This document shows, piece by piece, positions 18,797 through 28,260 of a stretch of DNA of 64,000 bases; position 1 is the first letter of the stretch, and each line of letters starts with the position of its first letter. Below the pieces are notes generated by a model. It made no database searches. It saw only the letters and a list, made by a program, of their open reading frames with translations, and was not told the DNA's origin. Position numbers and translations under genes: made by a program. Origin of the DNA: Helicobacter sp. MIT 11-5569 (GTDB lineage: Bacteria; Campylobacterota; Campylobacteria; Campylobacterales; Helicobacteraceae); NCBI RefSeq assembly GCF_000765695.2, contig NZ_JRPB02000001.1, forward strand, positions 186,001 to 250,000, written 5' to 3'.

Positions 18797-18901
18797 CAAA
18801 CTCCTTTTATCATTAATTCAATCATTTAAATTTATAAAAATCTTGGTATAGTTAGTCTTGCAGTTACTTTTAATATTAAAATAATATTTTTAAGGATAAA
18901 T

Positions 18902-19765
18902 ATGCTTTCTTTATTATACTGGAATCATGGAGAAAGGAATCTTGGAGATTTATTAAATGAAAATATCTGTCAAGAGCTTTTTTCTCTTAAAATTGCCCCC
19001 CCCCCCGCAATCACCTATAAAAATCTTTTAAATTTTGAAGCGTCTTTTATTGGTAGCACATTAGGTTTGCTGATAATGCCTAAACAATTAGAATCTAATA
19101 TGCAATGGCAAATGAGAGTAAGAGCTGCTGCGCCAATTAAAATTTGGGGTTCAGGATTTTTAATGAATCCTTTATGGGAAGAAAACCAATTAACACGCAA
19201 GATTGAAGTTTATGCACTACGCGGCAAAAAAACTAAAGAACGCTTAGAGAATATCACAAAAGTTAATTTTAAAAATATTCCCTTAGCAGACCCCGGAATA
19301 CTTGCTTCAAAACTTATTAAAAAACAACAAAAGAAATATGACTTTGGAATCATTCCACATCATAGCGAAGTGCATTTGCCAATTTTCAAACAACTTACAC
19401 AAGTATTAAATAATGCGATTTTCATAGATGTGCATGGAGATGTTTTAGAATCTCTGCAAAAAATTGCACAATGTAAAATTATCTTAAGTTCTGCCTTACA
19501 TGGACTTATTATTGCGGATAGTTTTGGGATTCCAAATGCTAGAATCTTAGCAACAAATACAATGAGAGTTGAGCAAAATTATAAATTTATAGATTATTAT
19601 TCTGCCTATGATTTAGAAGGGCATTTGCAGTTTGATTTAAATCAGGTAAATTTTAATACACTAGATAGCACGTATTTGCAAAAAGAGATTCAAAAAAACT
19701 ATCCCATTTCACGCACAATGATTAAAGAAAAGCAAAAACAACTTTTAGAGTGTTTTCCTTATTAA
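18902..19765 (+). CDS. Polysaccharide pyruvyl transferase family protein, phase-variable (ON)
   Basis: A 287-aa protein. YWNHGERNLGDLLNENI at the N terminus, ADPGILASKL, and SSALHGLIIADSFGIPNA near the C terminus match the polysaccharide pyruvyl transferase family, which modifies surface glycans. Codons 33-36 lie in an 11-C tract (18996-19006), read here as Ala-Pro-Pro-Pro, and the frame is open. Gain or loss of one C would truncate the protein shortly after. This is the typical layout of a contingency gene for surface antigen variation. It stands alone, so its glycan target is unknown. Confidence 0.85.
   Translation: MLSLLYWNHGERNLGDLLNENICQELFSLKIAPPPAITYKNLLNFEASFIGSTLGLLIMPKQLESNMQWQMRVRAAAPIKIWGSGFLMNPLWEENQLTRKIEVYALRGKKTKERLENITKVNFKNIPLADPGILASKLIKKQQKKYDFGIIPHHSEVHLPIFKQLTQVLNNAIFIDVHGDVLESLQKIAQCKIILSSALHGLIIADSFGIPNARILATNTMRVEQNYKFIDYYSAYDLEGHLQFDLNQVNFNTLDSTYLQKEIQKNYPISRTMIKEKQKQLLECFPY
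18996..19006. repeat. Poly-C tract of 11 (contingency locus)
   Basis: Eleven consecutive C residues inside the 5' quarter of the pyruvyl transferase gene. In Campylobacter and Helicobacter, G/C tracts of about 8 or more undergo slipped-strand mispairing. The present length keeps the frame open. No other G/C run of this length was seen in the window. Confidence 0.93.
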
Positions 19766-19788
19766 GAGCAAAAAGCTCTTAATTTATT
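19762..19788. terminator. Bidirectional terminator between pyruvyl transferase gene and nhaA
   Basis: TTAAGAGC (19762-19769) and GCTCTTAA (19775-19782) pair perfectly around AAAAA, followed by TTTATT. The stem overlaps the stop codon of the plus-strand gene and abuts the nhaA stop. The A/T runs on both sides could terminate convergent transcripts. Confidence 0.8.
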
Positions 19789-21112
19789 GGTGATGTGTGA
19801 TTTTATCACGCACCAAGAAGAATATACTTCCTAAGATTCCAGCAGTTAATGAAGCAATCAAAATAGAAATCTTCGCAACATCAGTAGCGATAAGTGCATG
19901 TTCTCCAGAGAAAGCAAGATTTGTTACAAACATTGACATTGTAAATCCAATCCCTCCTAATGCTCCTGCACCAAAGATTTCTACCCAAGTTACACCATTT
20001 GGACGTGCTGCAATACCTAGCTTTTCTGCTAAGAAAGTAAATAGGAATATTCCTATTGGTTTTCCTACAACTAATCCTAAAAAGATTCCAAGAAAAACAT
20101 GATCTACATTAAAATCAATATTAGAACCAATCGTAACTCCTGCATTTGCAAAAGCAAAAATAGGCATAATCACAAAACTGCTATAAGGCGCAAGGGCATG
20201 TTCTAAGCGCAAAAGTGGATTTTGAACAGCATTTTTTTGGCTACCAATTTCTGCAAGTGCATGCACTTGCTCATTTTGTAGCAAGATTCCATCTTTTTCT
20301 TTTTCTGCCTCTCTAAACTTATCAACAATTTTTACAACCCTATCCATAAAGCTCATTGTATCAATTTTAGGTGCAACTGGAATCGTAAATGCAAGCATAA
20401 CAGCTGCAATTGTCGCATGCACACCACAGCTATGCACAGCAATCCATAAAAATACACCTAAAATCATATAAGGTGTTAAAGCTTTAACGCCAAGACGATT
20501 TAAGACAAGAAGCAATACAACAATACCTGCTGAAATTGCTAACCATTCAAATGAAATTCCACTAGAATAGAATAGGGCGATTACAATGATTGCTCCTAAG
20601 TCATCTGCAACAGCTAAAGAGACCAAAAAGACTTTAACAGAAACTGAAACACGTTTTCCCAATGTCGCTAACACTCCAAGTGCAAAAGCAATATCTGTCG
20701 CCATAGGAATCCCAAATCCGTGTTCTGAAGCTGTCCCGCCATTTAGGGCAAAATAAATTAAACCCGGTCCAATCATTCCGCCAAGTGCTGCAATAATCGG
20801 TAATGCTGCGCGCTTAAATCCTGCAAGCTCACCAAAAAGAACTTCACGTTTAATTTCTAAACCAACGACCAAAAAGAAGAATGCCATTAAAACATCATTA
20901 ATCCAATGCTCTAAGCTCATTCCAATAAAACTACCATTAACGCTAAATCCAAATTGTGTTTTCCAAAGTGCCGCATAAGCCTCACCTAATGGAGAGTTTG
21001 CAACAATCATTGCCAAAACTGCACAACAAAGCAATAAAACACCCGCAAAAGACTCACTTTGTGTTATTTTGCTAAGTGTTGCTAAAAATCCACTTTTATT
21101 TTCTGCCTCCAT
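19784..21112 (-). CDS. nhaA: Na+/H+ antiporter NhaA
   Basis: A 442-aa antiporter with about twelve helices. Visible family segments are FFFLVVGLEIKREVLFGEL, GIPMATDIAFALGVLATLG, and VSLAVADDLGAIIVIALFYS, which contains the paired aspartates of the ion-binding site. A hydrophilic loop around residues 235-280 is longer than in E. coli NhaA but usual for Helicobacter. It exports sodium in exchange for protons. It lies 9 nt downstream of addA. Confidence 0.96.
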   Translation of the reverse strand: MEAENKSGFLATLSKITQSESFAGVLLLCCAVLAMIVANSPLGEAYAALWKTQFGFSVNGSFIGMSLEHWINDVLMAFFFLVVGLEIKREVLFGELAGFKRAALPIIAALGGMIGPGLIYFALNGGTASEHGFGIPMATDIAFALGVLATLGKRVSVSVKVFLVSLAVADDLGAIIVIALFYSSGISFEWLAISAGIVVLLLVLNRLGVKALTPYMILGVFLWIAVHSCGVHATIAAVMLAFTIPVAPKIDTMSFMDRVVKIVDKFREAEKEKDGILLQNEQVHALAEIGSQKNAVQNPLLRLEHALAPYSSFVIMPIFAFANAGVTIGSNIDFNVDHVFLGIFLGLVVGKPIGIFLFTFLAEKLGIAARPNGVTWVEIFGAGALGGIGFTMSMFVTNLAFSGEHALIATDVAKISILIASLTAGILGSIFFLVRDKITHHQ

Positions 21113-21121
21113 GACTGCTCC

Positions 21122-23923
21122 TTATGTAATTTCAATCAGTTTTCCTTTTTGCCCTTCTTTTGTATAAAAAACATAACCATAAGTGTTTTTATGTAACATT
21201 TTGCGCATAGATTCCATATATTCACGCACCTGTATTGTATGAGATTCATCAGGATTACCACTTTTATAATCCACAATCCAAGCAGAATCCTCACCCAAAA
21301 TTAAAAGATCTATGCGTTTTTGTTTGCCATTTTCCAAAAAGGGAACTTCGTATTTTACTCTTCCTTTAGCCATAATTGCAATAAAATTTTCATTTTTTAA
21401 GACAAAATTATTACGTGCAATAATTTTGTCCAACTCTGCAATATCTAAATAAAACCCAAATTTATTATTTAAAATTTCTAACAACAAAGCATCACTTAAT
21501 TTATGTTTCAACTTTTGCTCCATTGCAAAATGCAGTGCGATTCCATAATAAATCCCCTTTGGATTATCTTCAGCATTTTTAGTTTCTGATTCTTGTGTTT
21601 GAATATCTCTTTGACGCCCTTGATCTTCTAAGCTAAGTTTTTGCTTTAGGATTTTATTAAATATAGGATTTGAGGTTTTTATTGCGGAATCTTCTAAATT
21701 TTTTGCAAGAGATTCCAAAACTCCATAGGTGGAATCCTCTAAACACAAATCTACAAATGCACCCTTTTCTTTAAGTTTTAAAATGTGCATTGTATGTTTT
21801 GCGCGCGTTAGAGCGACATAAATTTGGTGCTTTAAATCTTTTGATTCTTGCAATTTCTCTTTAATAAGAGCGTTATTGTATGTCAAATCCAGACTTTGGC
21901 GCACAGGATTACTTAATTTAAAAATATGTGCAATATCCACACCATTTTCCATAAACTCAAAAAATACCTTAGAACGCTGTGTGTTTCCTTTATTTGCTTT
22001 ATCCACAATTAGCACATTTTCAAATTCCAAGCCTTTAGATTTATGGATTGTCATAATACGGATTCCAGAAAAATCACTAGATACAATATCCAAAGAAAGC
22101 TTTTCAATATTTTCTAGTAGTGTCTCTAATGTAGAATATTCCAATGCAGATTCTAAAAATTTTTTAGCACTTAAACTTGCAATCTTATATTTTTTCATGA
22201 TTTTTAAGATTAAATGCGCAGGATTTTTTGAAGTTTGCAAACTTTGTAAAAATAGCTCAAAAACAGAATCGCTTTCTTTTAAAAGCCCCAAAAGCATAAA
22301 AAATTCCTCTTTGTGCAAAGGATTTTGTGTCGTAATGTATTTTAAAAGTTCTAAAATTGCGCGCACTTCATTATGATTAATTAGTCTAGCACTTGTATCA
22401 ATTACAATCTTATAATTTTGTTCTTGCAAAAATTGCGCAAGCTCCACAACCATTTTATTATCAAAAACTAAAATCGCAATAGAATCATCTTTAATCTCTA
22501 ATGCTTTTAAATGCTCTAAAGATTCCAATACCGCACTATAAAGCTCTTCTTTTTCATAGCTTTTTACACTTACAAAGCCAGTATTTTTAGAGTTTGGAAT
22601 CTGTGGAATAAAATCATCAATTTTGTCCTTAAACACTTGATTAACAAAATCCACTATCGCAATGGAGCTACGATAGTTATGTTCCAAATTTAAATGCTCC
22701 ATTCCTTCACTTGCGATTTTAAAAAGCTCTGGATTCCCACCACGAAACCTATAAATGGACTGCTTTATATCTCCCACATAAAAGAAACTTCTAAGAAAAT
22801 TTTTTTGTCCGATTCCAGATTTTATCTCATCAATTAAAGGTTTAAGGATAGAATATTGCAAAATGCTTGTATCTTGAAACTCATCAATTAAAATATGGCT
22901 AAGAGTGCTATCAAGTCTAAAATACAAGAAATCTTTACTCACCAAATTTTCTCGTAAAAGCGTATGCACCTTTGAAGCCACTGCATTAAAACTTAGGCAA
23001 TTTTTGTCTTTATAATATTGCTCTTTAGCCTCTAAAAAGCACTGAAATATCGTATAAAGTGCGTTTAGATATTGCGATTCCTTTTGTCTTAAAGCATTAA
23101 GGACGCATTCTTTTAAACGCTCAAAATTTTCTTGCTCAAAAGGCACTTTAGAAAAACCTCTATATTCTTGCAAAGTTGTTTTTGTAAGCCAAGTTTTTCC
23201 TTTTTCTAACAAGCCTTTAAAATCATAAAACTTTAAACTATCCGTTTCCTTTTCAAAATAATTATAATAAGTGTTTTGGATATTTTTTGCATATTCCATT
23301 GCTTGTGCTTCATAATCAATATTTTGGGATTCTATAAAATTTTTTACAAAAAGTTCTTGACTTAAACTCTCTTTAAAGGAATCTAAAAATACACACATAT
23401 CAATTACAGAATCTAGTGTCCATTTTTCTGCAAAACAAAAATTCAAAATACTCTGAAAAGTTTTTTCTTCTAAATGTTCTAAAAAAATCTCACAAATGGA
23501 ATCTTTTTCTTCATCTTGGATTTCAAAATCATATTCCACGCCCACATACCAACAAAAACTCTTTAGAATCTTTTGAAAAAATGCGTCAATGGTTGTAATT
23601 TTTAAATCCTGTCTTAAAAACTCATAGTAAATATGACATATCTTTTCTTCTATTGCTTTCCAATCTTGCTCTTTTGGATTATTTTTTATAGTAATAAACT
23701 CAAGTTTTTTAATATACTCTCTATTAGATTTATTATGGTATAGATTTTCAATATTTTGCGTAATGCGCTCTTCCATTTCTTTGGCAGCTTTTTTGGTAAA
23801 AGTTAGAGCAAGGATATTTGAAGGCTTTGCTCCTTGAAAGAGAAGGCTTAAATAGCGTCTTGTGAGTTGGTAAGTTTTTCCACTTCCAGCACTTGCGCTT
23901 AGCGATAATAGCGGATATTGCAT
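21122..23923 (-). CDS. addA: RecB-like helicase-nuclease AddA
   Basis: A 933-aa UvrD-family helicase with a C-terminal nuclease. Motif I SASAGSGKT is near the N terminus, then ALTFTKKAAKEM, motif II LIDEFQDTS, motif III VGDIKQSIYRFRGG, motif V TIHKSKGLEFENV and motif VI YVALTRAKH. Near the end, KRIDLLILGEDSAWIVDYKSG is the PD-(D/E)xK nuclease core. It processes double-strand breaks for RecA. The start at 23923 is chosen because GGAG lies 8 nt upstream and MQYPLLSLSASAGSGKT is the family N terminus. An in-frame start at 23983 is rejected. No addB is adjacent. Confidence 0.9.
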   Translation of the reverse strand: MQYPLLSLSASAGSGKTYQLTRRYLSLLFQGAKPSNILALTFTKKAAKEMEERITQNIENLYHNKSNREYIKKLEFITIKNNPKEQDWKAIEEKICHIYYEFLRQDLKITTIDAFFQKILKSFCWYVGVEYDFEIQDEEKDSICEIFLEHLEEKTFQSILNFCFAEKWTLDSVIDMCVFLDSFKESLSQELFVKNFIESQNIDYEAQAMEYAKNIQNTYYNYFEKETDSLKFYDFKGLLEKGKTWLTKTTLQEYRGFSKVPFEQENFERLKECVLNALRQKESQYLNALYTIFQCFLEAKEQYYKDKNCLSFNAVASKVHTLLRENLVSKDFLYFRLDSTLSHILIDEFQDTSILQYSILKPLIDEIKSGIGQKNFLRSFFYVGDIKQSIYRFRGGNPELFKIASEGMEHLNLEHNYRSSIAIVDFVNQVFKDKIDDFIPQIPNSKNTGFVSVKSYEKEELYSAVLESLEHLKALEIKDDSIAILVFDNKMVVELAQFLQEQNYKIVIDTSARLINHNEVRAILELLKYITTQNPLHKEEFFMLLGLLKESDSVFELFLQSLQTSKNPAHLILKIMKKYKIASLSAKKFLESALEYSTLETLLENIEKLSLDIVSSDFSGIRIMTIHKSKGLEFENVLIVDKANKGNTQRSKVFFEFMENGVDIAHIFKLSNPVRQSLDLTYNNALIKEKLQESKDLKHQIYVALTRAKHTMHILKLKEKGAFVDLCLEDSTYGVLESLAKNLEDSAIKTSNPIFNKILKQKLSLEDQGRQRDIQTQESETKNAEDNPKGIYYGIALHFAMEQKLKHKLSDALLLEILNNKFGFYLDIAELDKIIARNNFVLKNENFIAIMAKGRVKYEVPFLENGKQKRIDLLILGEDSAWIVDYKSGNPDESHTIQVREYMESMRKMLHKNTYGYVFYTKEGQKGKLIEIT

Positions 23924-24042
23924 AAATTTCTCCAAAATAAAAATTATAACATTTCTATTTTTTAAAATAAAGTTGATTGACATAAACTAAAGGTTTATAA
24001 TATAATACACTAAAAGTTATAAATATTTTTAAGGAAATAAGA

Positions 24043-24912
24043 ATGTCAAAAAGTCTTTATGAAACACTTGAAGTCTCACAAAATGCAAGTGCAGATGAAA
24101 TCAAAAAGTCTTATCGTCGCCTTGCACGCAAATATCACCCTGATATTAATAAAGAGCCGGGTGCGGAAGATAAATTCAAAGAAATCAATGCAGCTTATGA
24201 AATCTTAAGCGATGAAAATAAACGCAAACAATATGACCAATTTGGGGATTCTATGTTTGGCGGACAAAATTTTCATGATTTCACACGCTCACATGGCGGA
24301 GTAAATCTTGATGATATTTTAAGTCAAATTTTTGGTGGAGGATTTGCACAAGGTGGCTTTAATAGTGCAAACTTCGGTGGAGGGTTTAATTTTGGAGGAT
24401 TCCAAAACACCAGAAATCTCAATTTGGATATTAATGCGCAAATCACAATCCCTTTTACAACAGCACTTTTAGGAGGAGTGCATAATGTCAATATCCAAAA
24501 CAACAGTTATGATATTAAGATTCCAGCAGGCGTTAGAAGTGGTGAAACAATCCGACTAAAAGGCAAAGGAAATAGTGCAGGGGGACAAAGCGGGGATTTG
24601 CTGCTTAAAGTTAGTGTCGCATCACACCCACAATACACACAAGAAGGCGACCATTTAACAATGTCTTTTGATGTGCCATTAAAGATTGCTTTGTTTGGCG
24701 GTAAAGTAGAGATTGAAACGCTGCGCAAAACTATCACGCTAAAGATTCCAAAAAATACAAAAAACGCACAAAGATTCCGCGTAAAAGAGTTAGGAGCATA
24801 CAATAGAAAAAGCAAAACTTATGGGGATTTGTATTTAGAAGCAAATATTGTTTTGCCAGATAGTGATACATTTCCTCAAGAATTAAAAGACGCATTAGAA
24901 AAATATTTATAA
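24043..24912 (+). CDS. cbpA: DnaJ-family co-chaperone CbpA
   Basis: A 289-aa class B J-protein. The J domain (residues 4-67) has the YHPDINK catalytic tripeptide HPD. A Gly/Phe-rich linker follows ([12 protein letters not shown] to [10 protein letters not shown]), and then the DnaJ C-terminal substrate domains. No CxxCxGxG zinc fingers are present, which separates it from DnaJ. It stimulates DnaK. hspR follows after 10 nt, the known cbpA-hspR order of Helicobacter and Campylobacter. Confidence 0.92.
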   Translation: MSKSLYETLEVSQNASADEIKKSYRRLARKYHPDINKEPGAEDKFKEINAAYEILSDENKRKQYDQFGDSMFGGQNFHDFTRSHGGVNLDDILSQIFGGGFAQGGFNSANFGGGFNFGGFQNTRNLNLDINAQITIPFTTALLGGVHNVNIQNNSYDIKIPAGVRSGETIRLKGKGNSAGGQSGDLLLKVSVASHPQYTQEGDHLTMSFDVPLKIALFGGKVEIETLRKTITLKIPKNTKNAQRFRVKELGAYNRKSKTYGDLYLEANIVLPDSDTFPQELKDALEKYL

Positions 24913-24922
24913 GGAGAAAACA

Positions 24923-25285
24923 ATGTATAGTTATGATGAACCGGTATATTTAATTAGCGTGGTTGCTAAAATTTTATCTATCCACCCACAAACTTTGCGC
25001 CAATATGAGCGTGAAGGGTTAGTAGAGCCGGGAAGAACAGATGGCAAAATGCGCTTGTATTCTCAACGCGATATTGACAAGATTAAAACAATTTTGCGTT
25101 TAACAAGGGATTTAGGTGTAAATCTAGCAGGAGTAGATATTATTATGCGCTTAAAAGATAAACTTGATGAACAAGATAAAGAGATTGAAGAATTGCGCTT
25201 AAATTTAGAAAAATTAAAAGCTAGTCAGCCAAGCAAGTCTGTAGTAAAAAAACAAAGTTCTTATGAAGTCATTATTTTTAAATAA
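24923..25285 (+). CDS. hspR: Heat-shock repressor HspR (MerR family)
   Basis: A 120-aa MerR-family regulator. VYLISVVAKILSIHPQTLRQ and YEREGLVEPGRTDGKMRLYS form the winged helix, and a C-terminal coiled coil starts near residue 78. HspR represses heat-shock operons by binding HAIR-type inverted repeats. I could not find an unambiguous HAIR site upstream of cbpA or groES in this window. Confidence 0.9.
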   Translation: MYSYDEPVYLISVVAKILSIHPQTLRQYEREGLVEPGRTDGKMRLYSQRDIDKIKTILRLTRDLGVNLAGVDIIMRLKDKLDEQDKEIEELRLNLEKLKASQPSKSVVKKQSSYEVIIFK

Positions 25286-25301
25286 TTGTTAAGGGAATTA
25301 A

Positions 25302-25430
25302 ATGCGAAAAACAACAATATTACTTATCTTCCTACCTTTAATGTTATTCTGTTTTAACGCATGCTCTACAAGAGGACACGCAAACTCTGAAGGAGCTTCA
25401 GGCTACACAGAGTGGCGTTTCAATTTTTAG
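25302..25430 (+). CDS. 42-aa putative lipoprotein
   Basis: A short frame starting at ATG 25302 with AAGGGAATTA upstream, 16 nt after hspR. It has a lysine-arginine start, a hydrophobic stretch (TILLIFLPLMLFCF) and a lipobox-like FNAC with Cys21, then a 21-residue mature tail. The size and signal suggest a small lipoprotein. It converges with the response-regulator gene one base away. No family is recognised. Confidence 0.6.
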   Translation: MRKTTILLIFLPLMLFCFNACSTRGHANSEGASGYTEWRFNF

Positions 25431-25431
25431 A

Positions 25432-26127
25432 TTATTCAAAGATTGGTTGGATTTTATAGCCAAGACGAGATTGATTTATGATAAGTTCATAATAAGTCTT
25501 GCGTCTAATTCCATTAATATGCATACGTAATGAATCCATCGTCATTTGCTGCCCACCCCAAACTTTTTGATGAAACTCTTCATAAGTAACAGGATAACCA
25601 TTATTTTCTAAAAGTAAATCCAAAATCTTGCATTCCCTATCTGTGAGTTCAAAAACCGCAAATCCTTTGAGGATTGATTTATCTCGGCGACGATAGCTTA
25701 TCCCTTTCCCTAAATCTACAATTTGTTCTTTATTAAGGCTTTTATTGATATTTAAAAGTAAAACAAATAATTCTTCTAAATCTACCACTTTTTTAATTAA
25801 TGATGCTGCATTTAATCGCATCATTTCTGCAATTTTTTCTTCATCACTATAAGCTGTCATAAAGATAACAGGAATGCTTGGATTAATTTTTCTCATACTT
25901 TTAACCATTGCGATTCCATCTAGCTTTCCATCTAATTTCACATCAGTAATCACAATATCTATTGCCTCATTTTTAAAATGTTTTAATGCAGTTTCGCCTT
26001 TTTTGGCTGTTATTACTTTTTTGCAGCGGCACTCAAGAGGAATCTTAAGTAAATCTAGCGCAACAGAATCATCTTCAACGATTAGCAATGTTAATTCCTT
26101 AAGAGGTTCTAATAATTCTGGAGTCAT
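25432..26127 (-). CDS. OmpR-family response regulator
   Basis: A 231-aa two-domain regulator. The receiver has LLIVEDDSVALDLL, the phospho-acceptor segment VITDVKLDGKLDG, IFMTAYSDEEK with the switch Thr, and a later conserved-type Lys (SLIKKVVDLEE). The C-terminal winged helix (FELTDRECKILDLLLENNG to SRLGYKIQ) is OmpR-like. No histidine kinase gene is adjacent, so it is an orphan here. Its regulon is unknown. Confidence 0.88.
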   Translation of the reverse strand: MTPELLEPLKELTLLIVEDDSVALDLLKIPLECRCKKVITAKKGETALKHFKNEAIDIVITDVKLDGKLDGIAMVKSMRKINPSIPVIFMTAYSDEEKIAEMMRLNAASLIKKVVDLEELFVLLLNINKSLNKEQIVDLGKGISYRRRDKSILKGFAVFELTDRECKILDLLLENNGYPVTYEEFHQKVWGGQQMTMDSLRMHINGIRRKTYYELIINQSRLGYKIQPIFE

Positions 26128-26188
26128 TGTTTTTCCTAAATAAATATTATCTAGGGTAAATTGTATTGCATAAAGAATCTAATTAAGC

Positions 26189-26503
26189 TTAATTTTCACA
26201 AGGGCAAGCTTTTTTACAACTTTCGCCAAAAGTCTTTATAAACTCGCAATACAAACAACTCACGCTACGTTTTGCACAAATAACTGGAATCTCTTTTTTC
26301 TTTGCCGCACTACGAAATTTACGCATTGTGTTATGGTTTAGAAAATTTGTAAGCATAACCAAACATGCAATATTTTGTGGTAAATCTTTATGATTAATGC
26401 TCTCTTTTCTCCCGTCCCAATGTGTAATTTTTTCACACCCAAGATTTTTTAAAACCGCTTTAATAGGAGTAATCTCATCTCCTCCAATCACTAATACAGA
26501 CAT
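26189..26503 (-). CDS. DUF2325 domain protein
   Basis: A 104-aa protein. SVLVIGGDEITPIKAVLKNLG and LVMLTNFLNHNTMRKFRSAAKKKEIPVICAKR-type content are the DUF2325 pattern. The C terminus carries five cysteines (CLYCEFIKTFGESCKKACPC), suggesting metal or redox binding. It is divergent from fur with a Fur-box-like site between them, so iron control is plausible. Confidence 0.78.
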   Translation of the reverse strand: MSVLVIGGDEITPIKAVLKNLGCEKITHWDGRKESINHKDLPQNIACLVMLTNFLNHNTMRKFRSAAKKKEIPVICAKRSVSCLYCEFIKTFGESCKKACPCEN

Positions 26504-26543
26504 ACACTATCCTTAATATATAAATTATAAAATAATCACAAAA

Positions 26544-26558
26544 TGATAATCAATATCA
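26544..26558. promoter_or_regulatory. Fur-box-like operator between DUF2325 gene and fur
   Basis: TGATAATCAATATCA matches the 7-1-7 Fur consensus (TGATAAT-N-ATTATCA) with one mismatch. A second AT-rich partial copy (CGATTCTTATTTTATC) begins about 20 nt later. The site lies between divergent genes, 103 nt before the fur start. Fur autoregulation is known in Helicobacter. Confidence 0.65.
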
Positions 26559-26660
26559 ACTTAAAGTAAAATAAAAACGATTCTTATTTTATCTTTACTT
26601 TATTGATTTTTTGCTACAATATTATTTTTAAGTATTAGATTTTTATTTAAGGATTTTTCT

Positions 26661-27119
26661 ATGAAAAAATATAAAGAATCTCTCAAAACAATTTTAGACA
26701 GATTACATTTATCAATCAAAAAAAATAACCTAAAAAGTTCCAAGCAAAGAGAGATGATAATCAAAGTAATTTATGAGGAAGGGGGGCATCTAAGCCCAGA
26801 GGATATTTTTTCTATTATTAGAAAAAATTGCAAAAGCACAAGCATTTCTTCTATTTATAGAATTTTATCTTTTTTGGAAAAAGAAGGTTTTGTCAGCTCT
26901 ATTGAAGTAGATAAAAGTGGAAAACGTTACGAGATTGCAAGTGGATTACACCATGACCATATTATTTGTGTAGAATGTGGCAAAATAGAAGAATTTTGCA
27001 ACGATGAGATTGAAAAATTACAAATTGAAGTCGCTAATTCCTATAATGGAAAACTTGTAGGACACGATATGATGCTCTATGTGGTTTGCAATAAGTGCCT
27101 AAAAAAAGAAGAATCTTAA
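26661..27119 (+). CDS. fur: Ferric uptake regulator Fur
   Basis: A 152-aa Fur-family repressor. The winged helix contains SSKQREMIIKVIYEEGGHLSPEDIF and SISSIYRILSFLEKEGFV. The metal sites are GLHHDHIICVECGKIEEF and the C-terminal VCNKC pair. I prefer Fur over PerR because of the HHDHxxC pattern, the N-terminal extension and the adjacent Fur box, but PerR cannot be excluded. A GGGGGG run at 26780-26785 lies within the gene. Confidence 0.85.
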   Translation: MKKYKESLKTILDRLHLSIKKNNLKSSKQREMIIKVIYEEGGHLSPEDIFSIIRKNCKSTSISSIYRILSFLEKEGFVSSIEVDKSGKRYEIASGLHHDHIICVECGKIEEFCNDEIEKLQIEVANSYNGKLVGHDMMLYVVCNKCLKKEES

Positions 27120-27129
27120 AAAAATCTTC

Positions 27130-28260
27130 TTAAAGCTTAGAATCTTGAAGTTCTTTCTTTAGGCTTTTTAGCTTTGCGTAATCTATCGCGCTTTTAGCAA
27201 AGATTCCAGATTCTGCGTCTTTGTGGCAAGTTTGGCAGTTTGCTTTGCTTTTAATTTCTTCCATTTCAAAAAGTGCAGGTTTTATCTTATCGTGTGCAAC
27301 TTCCCAATAATGGTATTTTGTTATGGCTATTTTATTAGAATCAGATTCTTTGGCAATCTTGCTAGAAAATTTTGTATCCACAGAATCGCTTGAGTATTGT
27401 TGCAAAAACTTTGCAATGACTTCTTGCGATTCTTGCTCCAAGCTCGCATCTTCCCCGAAGTGATTCTCCAAATCACTCATCATAGAATCCCAAGAAGATT
27501 TTGGCAACAAATAAGAAGCATAAGCAATATGGCAACTTCCGCATTCTTTGGTGTATTCTTTTAAATCTTGGCTTGCAAAAATCTCTCTTTCAAAGGGGCG
27601 CAAAAACACATTGCGCGGATAAAACAAATAAAGAATCAGAACAAACAAAAAGGCTAAATAGAATCCAAAAATCACTTTTTGAGTAAGGCTTAAAGTAATG
27701 TTTTCTTCTTGATTTGTCCTTTTGTAGCCACTTATCATAGAATCTATGGAATCATTTTTATTCCAAAATTTATCAATCAAGCTTCCACAAATATGGATTA
27801 AAATCACAGCCAAAAGTGCATTAGCACAAAATTCATGCAAATCTTCAAAAATCTCAAAGTAGCGATATTCAAAGAAAAGATAGCCAAAGATTCCCCTTTG
27901 TTCTTCTGCACCAATGGTGAGCATTCCACTTAAAATCGTTATTAAGCCAAGCACGAAGATTAACACAATCGCCACACTTGAAGCAGGATTATGCCCTATA
28001 TAGTGCTTTTTCTCTCCTAAAATAGAGGCGAAGTAGCTAAGGATTCCGCGAAATTCAAAATCACTAAAGCGCGAATACTTTGTGCCAACAAATCCCCAAA
28101 TAACGCGAAGCAAAACACCTGCACCAAATAGGATTCCAAAAATAAAATGGAAAGTAATCAGCGCATCAAAATAGACGCACAAATACGCAAGCGAAAAACT
28201 CGCAATCAAAAAATAATGCAAAAAGCGATTAACAAAAGTCCAAATATAGCTTTTAATCAC
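27130..28260 (-). CDS. Cytochrome b561-like membrane protein fused to a diheme cytochrome c domain
   Basis: A 376-aa protein. Residues 1-190 have four membrane helices with histidines placed as in cytochrome b561-type membrane proteins (FLHYFLIASF, TFHFIFG, EDLHEFCANALLAVILIH). A fifth helix (about 195-213) precedes a periplasmic part with two heme c motifs, CGSCH and CQTCH. It likely moves electrons from quinol to the two small c-type cytochromes upstream. It overlaps the DHC gene by 8 nt. Confidence 0.82.
   Translation of the reverse strand: MIKSYIWTFVNRFLHYFLIASFSLAYLCVYFDALITFHFIFGILFGAGVLLRVIWGFVGTKYSRFSDFEFRGILSYFASILGEKKHYIGHNPASSVAIVLIFVLGLITILSGMLTIGAEEQRGIFGYLFFEYRYFEIFEDLHEFCANALLAVILIHICGSLIDKFWNKNDSIDSMISGYKRTNQEENITLSLTQKVIFGFYLAFLFVLILYLFYPRNVFLRPFEREIFASQDLKEYTKECGSCHIAYASYLLPKSSWDSMMSDLENHFGEDASLEQESQEVIAKFLQQYSSDSVDTKFSSKIAKESDSNKIAITKYHYWEVAHDKIKPALFEMEEIKSKANCQTCHKDAESGIFAKSAIDYAKLKSLKKELQDSKL

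Noticed and set aside
23940-24042. HspR HAIR site upstream of cbpA
   Set aside because: No CTTGAGT/ACTCAAG-like inverted repeat could be found by eye in this AT-rich gap.
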